The translations under genes were made by a program, and so were the position numbers. The notes below the pieces were generated by a model. It searched no databases and was not told where the DNA came from. It saw only the letters and a program-made list of their open reading frames with translations. This document shows positions 42,602-50,884 of a stretch of DNA of 64,000 bases, one piece after another; the stretch's first letter is position 1; every line of letters starts with the position of its first letter. Source of the DNA: Agromyces agglutinans (GTDB lineage Bacteria; Actinomycetota; Actinomycetes; Actinomycetales; Microbacteriaceae); contig NZ_WJIF01000002.1 in assembly GCF_009647605.1 (NCBI RefSeq), positions 372,001 through 436,000 on the forward strand, written 5' to 3'.

Positions 42602-43815
42602 GGTTCGATCCTCCCATCGGGGTCGCGGCCGGGCTGCGACTTCGGCACCCGCATGCGTACGAGGGTGCCGGCGCCGAGGTTGGTCTCGACGACGAGGCCG
42701 TGCTCGTCGCCGTACACCTGGCGCAGGCGCGCGTCGACGTTGCGCAGGCCCACGTGCTCGCCCGCCGAACCGCCCGCGAGCACGCGCTCGAGCACCTCGG
42801 GGTCGATGCCGACGCCGTCGTCCTCGACGCTGATCTCGGCGAACGCCCCCAGATCGGATGCCTCGATCGTGATGCGCCCGCCCCCCTCCTTCGACTCGAG
42901 CCCGTGCCGCACGGCGTTCTCGACGAGCGGCTGGATCGAGAGGAACGGCACGACCGTCGAGAGCACCTCGGGCGCGATCTGCAGGGTGACCTTGAGGCGG
43001 TCGCCGAAGCGCGCGCGCTCGAGTCGCAGGTAGCTGTCGATCGAGCGCAGCTCTTCTGCGACGGTCGTGAAGTCGCCGTGCCGTCGGAACGAGTAGCGGG
43101 TGAAGTCGGCGAACTCGAGCACGAGCTCGCGCGCGGTCGCCGGGTCGGTGTTGATGAACGACGCGATCGCGTTCAGCGAGTTGTAGATGAAGTGGGGGCT
43201 GATCTGGGCGCGGAGCGCCCGCACCTCGGCCTCGGCGAGTGCGGCGCGCGACGCGTCGAGCTCGCCGAGCTCGACCTGGGCCGCGACCCAGTCGGCCACC
43301 TCGCCGGTCGCGCGCACGAGGCCCGATCGCACGGTCGGCTCGAACGCGACCACCGCGCCCACCGCACGGCGACCGACGAGCACGGGCGCGGCCGCGGCAT
43401 CCGTCTCGGTGCTGCCGGTTCGGATGCCCCGCTGCACCTGGGGCCGGCCCGTCTCGGCGACCTGCGCGGCGAGGTTCGCCGCCGCCTGCCGCAGCGACTC
43501 GTCGCCGTCGATGGCGACGTCGCCGGCCGAGTCGGCGAGGGCGACGGTCTGCGACGCGAGCAGCGCCCGGAGGTGGCGTGCGGCGCGCGCGGCATCCTGC
43601 TCGCCGAGGCCGCCGCGCAGGTGGGCCGCCGCGCGCGAGGCGAGATGGAGGGTGCGATAGGTCGCGCGCTCCTCGTCGGTGCCGAGGTCGCGCGAGGCGA
43701 GCACGAGCCGGCGCAGCAGCACGACGATGCCGACCGCGAGTGCGCCCGCGACGACGCCGACGGCGGCGGCGAGCAGCATCGACTCGGGCATTCCTCCACG
43801 GTAGCCGTCGTTCAT
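42598..43815 (-). CDS. LytS-type sensor histidine kinase
   Basis: A membrane-anchored kinase of about 405 residues. One N-terminal helix (SMLLAAAVGVVAGALAVGIV) precedes a GAF-like sensor region (~75-200), then the HisKA-like box ALRAQISPHFIYNSLNAIAS with the phospho-His, and the ATPase motifs QPLVENAVRHGL (N box), DDGVGID (G1) and EHVGLRNVDARL (G2). The start is uncertain: ATG 43815 is used here; ATG 43791 has GGAGG too close and ATG 43779 has it slightly far. It forms a coupled two-component pair with the LytTR regulator. Confidence 0.9.
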   Translation of the reverse strand: MNDGYRGGMPESMLLAAAVGVVAGALAVGIVVLLRRLVLASRDLGTDEERATYRTLHLASRAAAHLRGGLGEQDAARAARHLRALLASQTVALADSAGDVAIDGDESLRQAAANLAAQVAETGRPQVQRGIRTGSTETDAAAAPVLVGRRAVGAVVAFEPTVRSGLVRATGEVADWVAAQVELGELDASRAALAEAEVRALRAQISPHFIYNSLNAIASFINTDPATARELVLEFADFTRYSFRRHGDFTTVAEELRSIDSYLRLERARFGDRLKVTLQIAPEVLSTVVPFLSIQPLVENAVRHGLESKEGGGRITIEASDLGAFAEISVEDDGVGIDPEVLERVLAGGSAGEHVGLRNVDARLRQVYGDEHGLVVETNLGAGTLVRMRVPKSQPGRDPDGRIEP

Positions 43816-43827
43816 CGCCGGCCGCGC

Positions 43828-43857
43828 GCCGTTCGTCGCAGCATCGGCGCCGTTCAC
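43828..43857. promoter_or_regulatory. Candidate LytTR binding site (two direct repeats)
   Basis: GCCGTTCGT (43828-43836) and GCCGTTCAC (43849-43857) are direct repeats 21 bp apart. Each fits the LytTR half-site pattern xMMGTTNRK in 7-8 of 9 positions. The pair lies between the kinase gene and the divergent DUF485-actP operon. Confidence 0.5.
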
Positions 43858-43983
43858 CGACGACGAGCGGCGGCTGCGCACCGCCCGTGCGGCGAATCGG
43901 CAGCATGGGCTCACTGCGTGCGGGCGAACCGCGGCAGCGGCGCGGCTCCCGCCTCGCCGGACCCCCCTCGAAGGAGAGACGCC

Positions 43984-44391
43984 ATGGGCAACGACGCCCT
44001 GAGCGCGGAGCAGGCGACGCTGGAACGCGTCGACTACCCCGCGGTGCAAGCATCACCTGAATTCCAGAAGCTCCGGCGAAGCCACCGCAGCTTCGTGTTC
44101 CCCGTCCTCGGCGCGTGCCTGGTCTGGTACCTCGCGTACGTGCTCCTCGCGGTCTACGCGCACGACTTCATGTCGACCCGCGTGTTCGGCAGCGTGAACG
44201 TCGCGATGATCCTCGGCCTCGCCCAGGTCGTCACGACGTTCGCGGTGACCATGTGGTACGTGAGCTTCGCCAACCGCAAGCTCGACCCCGTGGCCGAGAA
44301 CCTGCGCGAGGAGATCGAGCGCGGCGAGTTCGAGAAGGCCGGGGCGGCCGGTACGGCTGCCGTCGACGGCGCAGAGGAGACGACGCGATGA
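43984..44391 (+). CDS. DUF485 membrane protein (YjcH-like partner of ActP)
   Basis: A protein of 135 residues with two helices (FPVLGACLVWYLAYVLLAVY and VAMILGLAQVVTTFAVTMWYV), preceded by the family motif SPEFQKLRRSHRSFVFP. In many bacteria DUF485 genes sit directly before the acetate symporter and probably act as its accessory subunit. The ATG follows GAAGGAGAG, and the stop overlaps the actP start (ATGA). Confidence 0.9.
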   Translation: MGNDALSAEQATLERVDYPAVQASPEFQKLRRSHRSFVFPVLGACLVWYLAYVLLAVYAHDFMSTRVFGSVNVAMILGLAQVVTTFAVTMWYVSFANRKLDPVAENLREEIERGEFEKAGAAGTAAVDGAEETTR

Positions 44392-46004
44392 CCCTCCACT
44401 TCGAAGCGGCCACCACCTCGCCCGGCGAGCCGTGGCTGAACATCGCCATCTTCGGCGCGTTCGTCGCGATCACGATGGTGATCGTGTTCCGCGCGAGCCG
44501 GAACAACAAGACCGCGGCCGACTACTACGCGGCCGGCCGGTCGTTCACCGGCGGCCAGAACGGCTCCGCGATCGCCGGCGACTACCTGTCGGCGGCATCC
44601 TTCCTCGGCATCGTCGGCGCGATCGCGATCACCGGCTACGACGGGTTCCTCTATTCGATCGGATTCCTCGTCGCCTGGCTCGTGGCGCTGCTGCTCGTGG
44701 CCGAACTGCTGCGCAACACCGGCCGCTACACGATGGCCGACGTGCTCTCGTTCCGCCTCAAGCAGCGGCCCGTGCGCATCGCCGCGGCCATCACGACGCT
44801 CGTGGTCTGCTTCTTCTACCTGCTCGCGCAGATGGCGGGAGCCGGCGGACTCGTCTCGCTGCTCCTCGGCGTGAGCGACCTGCTCGGCCAGTCGCTGGTG
44901 ATCACGGTGGTCGGCGCCCTGATGATCCTCTACGTGCTCATCGGCGGCATGAAGGGCACCACCTGGGTGCAGATCATCAAGGCCGTGCTGCTCATCGCGG
45001 GCGCCGGCGTGATGACCGTCTGGGTCCTCGCGATGTACGGGTTCAACTTCTCGAGCCTGCTCGACAGCGCGGTCGAGGTGGCCGGCAACCCGGCGATCCT
45101 CGACCCCGGACTCAAGTACGGCGTCTCGGACATCTCGAAGATCGACTTCGTCTCGCTGGGCCTGGCCCTCGTGCTCGGCACCGCGGCCCTGCCCCACGTG
45201 CTCATGCGCTTCTACACGGTGCCCACCGCGAAGGAGGCCCGCAAGTCGGTCGTCTGGGCGATCTGGCTGATCGGCATCTTCTACGTGTTCACGCTGGTGC
45301 TCGGCTACGGCGCCGCGGCCCTCGTCGGCCCCGAGGTCATCGCGGCCGCTCCCGGCGCCGCGAACTCCGCGGCTCCGCTGCTCGCGTTCGAGCTCGGCGG
45401 CCCGCTGCTGCTCGGCCTCATCTCGGCGATCGCGTTCGCGACGATCCTCGCGGTGGTCGCCGGCCTCACCATCACGGCGGCCGCGTCCTTCGCGCACGAC
45501 ATCTACGCGAGCGTCATCAAGAAGGGCAAGACCGAGCCGGGCGCTGAGGTCAAGGTCGCCCGTCGCACGGTGCTCGTCATCGGCGTCGTCGCGATCCTCG
45601 GCGGCATCGGCGCGAACGGGCAGAACGTGGCGTTCCTCGTCGCCCTGGCCTTCGCGATCGCGGCATCGGCGAACCTGCCGACGATCGTCTACTCGCTCTT
45701 CTGGAAGCGCTTCACCACGAAGGGCGCCATCTGGAGCATGTACGGCGGCCTGATCTCGGCGATCGTGCTGATCATCTTCTCGCCGGTCGTCTCGGGCTCC
45801 GTGACGTCGATGCTGAAGACGGAGGAGATCGACTTCGCGATCTTCCCGCTGTCGAACCCGGGCATCGTCTCGATCCCGCTCGCCTTCTTCCTCGGCTGGC
45901 TCGGCACCGTCCTCGACAAGGGCAAGGAGGACCCGCTCAAGCAGTCGGAGATGGAGGTGCGTTCGCTCACCGGGGTGGGAGCCGAGAAGGCGACGCAGCA
46001 CTAG
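44388..46004 (+). CDS. actP: Cation/acetate symporter
   Basis: Sodium-coupled monocarboxylate importer of 538 residues and ~13 helices. Signatures include AADYYAAGRSFTGGQNGSAI, AGDYLSAASFLGIVGAIA, ALPHVLMRFYTVPTAKEARK and LVALAFAIAASANLP. Length and motifs match ActP/MctC. Translational coupling to DUF485 and divergence from a LytS/LytTR system with a candidate site in between suggest induction by an external carboxylate. A strong hairpin follows the stop. Confidence 0.93.
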   Translation: MTLHFEAATTSPGEPWLNIAIFGAFVAITMVIVFRASRNNKTAADYYAAGRSFTGGQNGSAIAGDYLSAASFLGIVGAIAITGYDGFLYSIGFLVAWLVALLLVAELLRNTGRYTMADVLSFRLKQRPVRIAAAITTLVVCFFYLLAQMAGAGGLVSLLLGVSDLLGQSLVITVVGALMILYVLIGGMKGTTWVQIIKAVLLIAGAGVMTVWVLAMYGFNFSSLLDSAVEVAGNPAILDPGLKYGVSDISKIDFVSLGLALVLGTAALPHVLMRFYTVPTAKEARKSVVWAIWLIGIFYVFTLVLGYGAAALVGPEVIAAAPGAANSAAPLLAFELGGPLLLGLISAIAFATILAVVAGLTITAAASFAHDIYASVIKKGKTEPGAEVKVARRTVLVIGVVAILGGIGANGQNVAFLVALAFAIAASANLPTIVYSLFWKRFTTKGAIWSMYGGLISAIVLIIFSPVVSGSVTSMLKTEEIDFAIFPLSNPGIVSIPLAFFLGWLGTVLDKGKEDPLKQSEMEVRSLTGVGAEKATQH

Positions 46005-46012
46005 ACGGGGGA

Positions 46013-46041
46013 GCCGGCCGGTCGGAGGGGGACCGGCCGGC
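46013..46041 (+). terminator. Terminator of the actP operon
   Basis: GCCGGCCGGTC, a 7-nt loop and the exact complement GACCGGCCGGC, starting 8 bp after the actP stop. Confidence 0.7.
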
Positions 46042-46177
46042 ACACGACCCCGGCGGCGGGCGGGGAGAGCTCGCTGCCGGACACGATCGATACGGACTGG
46101 CGCCATCGCCCGGCCGTGTCGGTTCGCCGATCGATGCGGCCAGGATCGCCTGCCCGGCCGGCATCGACGCAACGAGG

Positions 46178-46207
46178 AGGGGGCGGATGCCGCGGCATCC
46201 GCCCCCT
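46178..46207 (-). terminator. Terminator of lpd, a perfect palindrome with GGATGCC/GGCATCC
   Basis: A 30-bp perfect palindrome centred between 46192 and 46193 (arms AGGGGGCGGATGCCG and its complement), 25 bp beyond the lpd stop. It contains the common heptamer in inverted orientation. Confidence 0.7.
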
Positions 46208-46232
46208 TCCCGCGCGTGGCGCCTCCAAGGCC

Positions 46233-47633
46233 TCACATGTTGATCATGTGCCCCGCGAGGCCGTGGATCGCGTCCTGCAGCGCCTCCGACAGCGTCGGGT
46301 GGGTGTGCACGTTGCGGCCCAGCTCGAGGGCACCGAGGTCCCATTTCTGCGCGAGCGTCAGCTCGGGCAGCAGCTCCGAGACATCCGGGCCGATGAGGTG
46401 ACCGCCGAGCAGCTCGAGGTACTTCGCGTCGGCGATGAGCTTCACGAACCCGACCGGATCGCCGAGGCCGTTCGCCTTGCCGTTCGCCGTGAACGGGAAC
46501 TTCGAGACGACCACGTCGTAGCCCTCGTCGCGCGCCTGCTGCTCGGTCAGGCCGAAGCTCGCGACCTGCGGCTGGCAGAACGTGGCGCGCGGCATCATGC
46601 GGTAGTCGCCGAGCGGCATCGTCTCGGCGCCGCCGATGGTCTCGGCCGCCACGATGCCCTGCGCCTCCGCGACGTGCGCCAGCATGAGCTTCGCCGTGAC
46701 GTCGCCGATGGCGAAGATGTGCGGCACGTTCGTGCGCATGAGCTCGTCGATGCCGATCGCGCCGCGCTCGGTGAGCGCCACGCCCGTGTTCTCGAGCCCG
46801 AAGCCCTCGACATTCGGCGCGAAGCCGACGGCCATGAGCACGCGGTCGACGACGAGCGAGCCCGGCTGGCCGTCGGCGCCCGTGTACGAGACGGTGACGG
46901 ATGCCCCCTGGTCGACGACCTGCTCGACCCGGGTCGACGTGAGGATCGGCACGCCGAGCTTGCGGTACTGCTTCGCGATCTCCTTCGAGACCTCGACGTC
47001 TTCATTGGGCAGCGCACGATCGAGGAACTCGATGACCGTGACCTCGACGCCGTAGTTCTTCAGCACGTACGCGAACTCCATGCCGATCGCACCCGCGCCG
47101 ACGATCGCGATCGAGCGCGGCAGCTCGCGCTCGAGGATCTGCGACTCGTACGTCACGACGTTCGGCGACAGCTCGACGCCGGGCAGGAGGCGCACCCGCG
47201 ACCCGGTCGCGATGATCGCGTTCTGGAACGTCAGCGTCTCGACGGTGCCGTCGGCCTTCTGCACGTCGATCGTGTTCGCGTCGCGGAAGACGCCGCGCCC
47301 GTCGAACTCGGTGATGCCGTTCTTCTTCATGAGGAAGTGCACGCCCTTGACGTGCTTGTCGGACACCTGCCGGCTGCGGTCGAACGCGGCACCGAAGTCG
47401 AAGCTCGCGTCGCCCGAAATGCCGAAGGTCGCGGCATCCTCGCGGAAGAGGTGCGCGAGCTCGGCGTTGCGCAGCAGCGCCTTCGAGGGGATGCAGCCCA
47501 CGTTCAGGCACACGCCGCCCCAGTAGCGCTCCTCGATCACGGCGACCTTGAGGCCGAGCTGGGCGGCGCGGACGGCGGAGACGTACCCGCCGGGCCCGGC
47601 GCCGAGGATGATGACGTCGAAGTGGTTGGTCAT
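46233..47633 (-). CDS. lpd: Dihydrolipoyl dehydrogenase (E3)
   Basis: Flavoenzyme of 466 residues that reoxidises lipoamide in the pyruvate and 2-oxoglutarate dehydrogenase complexes. FAD motif [14 protein letters not shown] (residues 8-21), redox disulfide [19 protein letters not shown] motif [14 protein letters not shown], and a C-terminal His-Glu pair region [10 protein letters not shown] are all present. The ATG at 47633 is 6 nt from TAGGCT, so the mRNA is probably leaderless. Confidence 0.96.
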   Translation of the reverse strand: MTNHFDVIILGAGPGGYVSAVRAAQLGLKVAVIEERYWGGVCLNVGCIPSKALLRNAELAHLFREDAATFGISGDASFDFGAAFDRSRQVSDKHVKGVHFLMKKNGITEFDGRGVFRDANTIDVQKADGTVETLTFQNAIIATGSRVRLLPGVELSPNVVTYESQILERELPRSIAIVGAGAIGMEFAYVLKNYGVEVTVIEFLDRALPNEDVEVSKEIAKQYRKLGVPILTSTRVEQVVDQGASVTVSYTGADGQPGSLVVDRVLMAVGFAPNVEGFGLENTGVALTERGAIGIDELMRTNVPHIFAIGDVTAKLMLAHVAEAQGIVAAETIGGAETMPLGDYRMMPRATFCQPQVASFGLTEQQARDEGYDVVVSKFPFTANGKANGLGDPVGFVKLIADAKYLELLGGHLIGPDVSELLPELTLAQKWDLGALELGRNVHTHPTLSEALQDAIHGLAGHMINM

Positions 47634-47639
47634 GGCGCC

Positions 47640-47645
47640 AGCCTA
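47640..47645 (-). promoter_or_regulatory. -10 element of lpd (leaderless)
   Basis: TAGGCT on the minus strand ends 6 nt before the lpd ATG. Confidence 0.6.
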
Positions 47646-47670
47646 GGCTTCGGTCGGTGTCTCCGGGGGC

Positions 47671-47700
47671 CTCGATACCCTCCTTCGTCGCTACTTGACC
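47671..47700. repeat. CTCGATAC...CTACTYGACC interspersed element, copy 1
   Basis: CTCGATACCC, then TCCTTCGTCG and CTACTTGACC, followed by ACCGGG. The same ends occur at 63670-63693. It overlaps the last codons and stop of lspA. Confidence 0.5.
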
Positions 47701-48239
47701 ACCGGGTCCCCGAGCGCGTCGTCTTCGTCGGCGTGGGCGTCGGCGTGCGGACGGGAGTCGATGCCGAGCGCCATGAGCACGACGAGCATGACGGCGCCGG
47801 CGAACAGGGCGATGTCGGCGACGTTGCCGATGAACCAGTTCGCGTACGCGATGAAGTCGACCACGTGACCCTGCCCGAACGACGGTTCGCGCAGCAGCCG
47901 GTCGAGGAAGTGCGTCGTGGCACCGCCGAGCAGCAGGCCGAGGCACACGGCCCACACGCGCGAGCGCGTACGCCACGCGAACCACGCCGCCACGACCACG
48001 CCGACGCCCGCGAGGATCGTGAAGATCCACGTCGCGCCCTCGCCGATCGAGAACGCGGCGCCCGGGTTGTACGCGAGCTGCAGGCCCAGCAGGTCGCCCA
48101 GCACCTCGATGCGCTCACCGGTCGAGAGGGATGCCTCGGCCAGGAACTTGGTGAGCTGGTCGACGACGAGCACCGCCACGGCGATCGCCGCGGCGATCCA
48201 GGGGGCGGCGGTGGTCCAGGTGGGGGTGCGCTCGCGCAT
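47691..48239 (-). CDS. lspA: Lipoprotein signal peptidase (signal peptidase II)
   Basis: Membrane aspartic protease of 182 residues that cleaves prolipoproteins. Four helices; catalytic Asp residues in HFLDRLLREPSFGQGHVVDFI and FIGNVADIALFAGA; the conserved LQLAYNPGAAFSIGEG loop precedes them. The usual GNLxDR appears as THFLDR, but the Asp-Arg is kept. The C-terminus is a His/Asp-rich tail. The overlapping repeat element supplies the stop codon. Confidence 0.93.
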   Translation of the reverse strand: MRERTPTWTTAAPWIAAAIAVAVLVVDQLTKFLAEASLSTGERIEVLGDLLGLQLAYNPGAAFSIGEGATWIFTILAGVGVVVAAWFAWRTRSRVWAVCLGLLLGGATTHFLDRLLREPSFGQGHVVDFIAYANWFIGNVADIALFAGAVMLVVLMALGIDSRPHADAHADEDDALGDPVVK

Positions 48240-48333
48240 CCACCCATCTTCGCAGGCGGCGCCGCGGCTGCCGACCTTCGGCGGATTCCGGACAACGTGT
48301 TCCCGGGCGCTGAACCGCGGCGGGACGCGGACG

Positions 48334-48339
48334 TAGGCT
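48334..48339 (+). promoter_or_regulatory. -10 element of the EamA transporter gene (leaderless)
   Basis: TAGGCT ends 6 nt before the GTG start at 48346. Confidence 0.6.
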
Positions 48340-48345
48340 CATCCG

Positions 48346-49359
48346 GTGGCAGATCGCACCATCGAACGAGCAGCGCCGGCCGAGGCATCCGTGGGTCGTA
48401 CCGGAACCCTCTCGGCGGTGCTGCAGTTCGTCGCGATGGGCATCGTGTGGGGCTCGAGCTTCCTGTTCATGAAGGTCGCGCTCGAGGGCGTCTCGTTCGG
48501 GCAGATCGCGTGGTCGCGCACGCTGCTCGGCGGCGTCGCGCTCGCCGTGATCGTCGCCGTGATGCGGCCGCGCGTCACGGGCTCCGACGGCCGGCCGGGC
48601 CCGGTGCTGCCGCGTGAGCCGATCGTGTGGCTGCACTTCCTGGTGGTCTCCGTCACGACGTGCGTGATCCCCTACCTGTGCTTCGCGTGGGCCGAGCAGT
48701 ACGTGTCGTCGAGCCTCGCCTCGATCTACAACGCGACCACGCCGATCATGACCGCCCTCATGGCGACCCTCGTGTTCCGCGTCGAGCGGCTCGGCGCCAG
48801 CCGCTGGTTCGGTGTCGGCCTCGGCATCCTGGGCGTCGTCGTGGTGATCGCGCCGTGGCAGGTGGCCGGGCTCACCGGCAGCCTCGCCGGGCAGCTCGCG
48901 TGCCTCGTCGCGACGCTCTGCTACGGGTTCACGTTCGGGTACCAGCGGAAGTTCCTCAGCCAGCGCCCCATCGCGCCCGCGACGTTCGCGTTCCTGTCGA
49001 TCGGCGTCTCCGCGGTCGTCATGCTCGCGCTCACGCCGGTGCTCGCACTCCAGCCGGTCGAGCTCGACTTCTCGGCCGACGGATGGGCGATCGTCGGGTC
49101 GCTGCTGGCCCTCGGCATCCTCGGCACGGGGCTCGCCTACATCTGGAACATCAACGTGCTGCGGGCGTGGGGCCCGACCGGCACGTCGACCGTGACGTAC
49201 ATCACGCCCGTGGTCGGCGTGGCGCTCGGCATCCTGCTGCTCGGCGAGCGGCTCAGCTGGCACGAGCCGGCGGGTGCCGCGCTCGTGCTCGTCGGCATCC
49301 TCTTCGCCCAAGGCCGCCTGCGGCTGGGCCGGCGCAGCGCCGAGGCATCCGTTCGCTGA
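48346..49359 (+). CDS. EamA/DMT-family transporter
   Basis: A ten-helix metabolite exporter of 337 residues with the two EamA halves: VLQFVAMGIVWGSSFLFMKVAL (first) and a second beginning near LVATLCYGFTFGYQRKFLS. The second half ends in TVTYITPVVGVALGILLLGERL, the typical E-R-L motif before the last helix. The substrate is unknown (amino acids or metabolites in relatives). The gene is monocistronic, with a leaderless promoter. Confidence 0.9.
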   Translation: MADRTIERAAPAEASVGRTGTLSAVLQFVAMGIVWGSSFLFMKVALEGVSFGQIAWSRTLLGGVALAVIVAVMRPRVTGSDGRPGPVLPREPIVWLHFLVVSVTTCVIPYLCFAWAEQYVSSSLASIYNATTPIMTALMATLVFRVERLGASRWFGVGLGILGVVVVIAPWQVAGLTGSLAGQLACLVATLCYGFTFGYQRKFLSQRPIAPATFAFLSIGVSAVVMLALTPVLALQPVELDFSADGWAIVGSLLALGILGTGLAYIWNINVLRAWGPTGTSTVTYITPVVGVALGILLLGERLSWHEPAGAALVLVGILFAQGRLRLGRRSAEASVR

Positions 49360-49433
49360 CGCGCGCCGCCCGCCTCCCACCCAGCCACCGCCCGCCCGCC
49401 CGGCCGCCCGCCCGGCCCGCCGTCGCCACGGCG

Positions 49434-49485
49434 CGAGTTCCTCGCATGCGTGCGAGGAACTCGTCGCACCGGTGCGAGGAAGTCG
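49434..49485. repeat. Inverted and direct copies of TGCGAGGAACTCG
   Basis: CGAGTTCCTCGCA, TGCG, TGCGAGGAACTCG form a perfect 13-bp hairpin (49434-49463). A third copy with one change, TGCGAGGAAGTCG, follows at 49473-49485. Upstream of it (49360-49433) is only a C-rich stretch. It may terminate the EamA transcript. Confidence 0.6.
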
Positions 49486-49541
49486 CACCGCGGCGAGAGG
49501 ATCAGGGCACTCAGGGCGCGCACCGAGATCCGGGCGAAGGG

Positions 49542-49592
49542 TTGACACGTCCCTGCGTACATGGTTGGTTAGTTAGTGAAGTAACGAACCAA
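49542..49592 (+). promoter_or_regulatory. Promoter and operator of the GntR-ABC operon
   Basis: A perfect TTGACA -35 (49542-49547) is followed after ~17 bp by a long inverted repeat, TTGGTTAGTTA GTGAAG TAACGAACCAA (49565-49592; one mismatch in 11 bp), which must cover the -10 and start point. Position and size suit repression by the YtrA-type GntR encoded just downstream. Confidence 0.65.
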
Positions 49593-49622
49593 TAAGGTTC
49601 GACCAACGACAGATAGGCCGAT

Positions 49623-49982
49623 ATGGACGAATCGCGACCGATCTTCCTCCAGATCGCCGAACAGGTCGAGAACGACATCATCGACGGCTCGCTGCCCGAG
49701 GGTGGCCAGATCCCGTCGACGAACGAGTTCGCGGCGTTCTACCGCATCAATCCCGCCACCGCACTGAAAGGGGTGACCCGCCTTGTCGACGACGGCATCG
49801 TGGTCAAGCGAAGGGGCATCGGCATGTTCGTGACCGAGGGCGCCAGGGCCCGCCTCGTCGAACGCCGGCGGGCCGACTTCTCCACCGAATACCTCCGACC
49901 GCTCATCGTCGAGGCCGAGAAACTCGGCATCGGCATCGATGAGCTCGTGGGCCTGCTGCAGGCCGAAAGGATCCACTCATGA
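49623..49982 (+). CDS. GntR-family regulator (YtrA subfamily)
   Basis: A short repressor of 119 residues. The winged helix (PIFLQIAEQVENDIIDGSLP, PSTNEFAAFYRINPATALKG, VVKRRGIGMFV) is followed by only a ~40-residue dimerisation helix pair, the mark of the YtrA subfamily. Such regulators control a cotranscribed ABC exporter, as here (the stop overlaps the ATPase ATG). The operator is visible upstream. The inducer is unknown; cell-wall-active compounds induce related systems. Confidence 0.92.
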   Translation: MDESRPIFLQIAEQVENDIIDGSLPEGGQIPSTNEFAAFYRINPATALKGVTRLVDDGIVVKRRGIGMFVTEGARARLVERRRADFSTEYLRPLIVEAEKLGIGIDELVGLLQAERIHS

Positions 49983-50884
49983 CCGCCACCGTGGTCCGCG
50001 CGAGCGGACTGACCAAGCGATACGGCAGCTTCACCGCCGTCGACGGCGTCGACTTCGCGCTCGAGGAGAACCGTATCTACGGCCTCCTCGGCCGCAACGG
50101 CGCCGGCAAGACGACGATCATGCAACTGCTCACGGGCCAGCTCTTCCCGAACGCGGGCGAGCTCGAGGTCTTCGGCCGCACGCCCGCCGAGCACGCCGAC
50201 GTGCTGCGCCGGCTCTGCTTCATCGCGGAGTCGCAGCGCTACCCCGAGGACTTCCACGCGCAGCACGTCTTCAAGGCGGCGCCGTGGTTCTTCGAGAACT
50301 GGGATGCCTCGTTCGCCGAGCGGCTCATCGCGGACTTCCGGTTGCCGTTGAAGCGGCCGATCAAGAAGCTCTCGCGCGGGCAGCTCTCGGCCGTCGGCGT
50401 CATCGTCGGCCTGGCGTCGCGCGCACCGCTGACCTTCTTCGACGAGCCGTACCTCGGCCTCGACGCGGTCGCCCGGCACATCTTCTACGACCGCCTGCTC
50501 GAGGACTACGCCGAGTACCCCCGCACGATCGTGCTCTCCACGCACCTGATCGACGAGGTCGCCAATCTGCTCGAGCACATCATCCTGATCGACCAGGGCC
50601 GCATCCTGCTCGATCGCGACGCCGAAGAGGTGCGCGGCAGCGCGACCACGGTCGCCGGCGCCCGCGCGGTCGTCGAGGAGTTCATCGGCACCCGCCCCGT
50701 CATCGGCCGCGAATCGCTCGGCGGCCTCGCCTCGGTGACGATCGACGGCCGGCTCGACCAGGCCGAACGCGTCCGCGCCGCCCAGCTCGGCCTCGAGCTG
50801 GCGCCCGTGTCGCTCCAGCAGCTCATCGTCCACCTCACCGGCACCGATCTCGCCGGTACCGCCGAACAGGAGGCCGCAGCATGA
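49979..50884 (+). CDS. ABC transporter ATPase (YtrB-like)
   Basis: ATPase subunit of 301 residues. Walker A GLLGRNGAGKTTIMQLL (residues ~36-52), signature KLSRGQLSAV, Walker B LTFFDEPYLGLD and switch His in STHLIDE are intact. The C-terminal ~80 residues form an additional domain common in YtrB/EcsA-type exporters. ATGA overlaps link it to both neighbours. It probably powers export through the next membrane protein. Confidence 0.92.
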   Translation: MTATVVRASGLTKRYGSFTAVDGVDFALEENRIYGLLGRNGAGKTTIMQLLTGQLFPNAGELEVFGRTPAEHADVLRRLCFIAESQRYPEDFHAQHVFKAAPWFFENWDASFAERLIADFRLPLKRPIKKLSRGQLSAVGVIVGLASRAPLTFFDEPYLGLDAVARHIFYDRLLEDYAEYPRTIVLSTHLIDEVANLLEHIILIDQGRILLDRDAEEVRGSATTVAGARAVVEEFIGTRPVIGRESLGGLASVTIDGRLDQAERVRAAQLGLELAPVSLQQLIVHLTGTDLAGTAEQEAAA

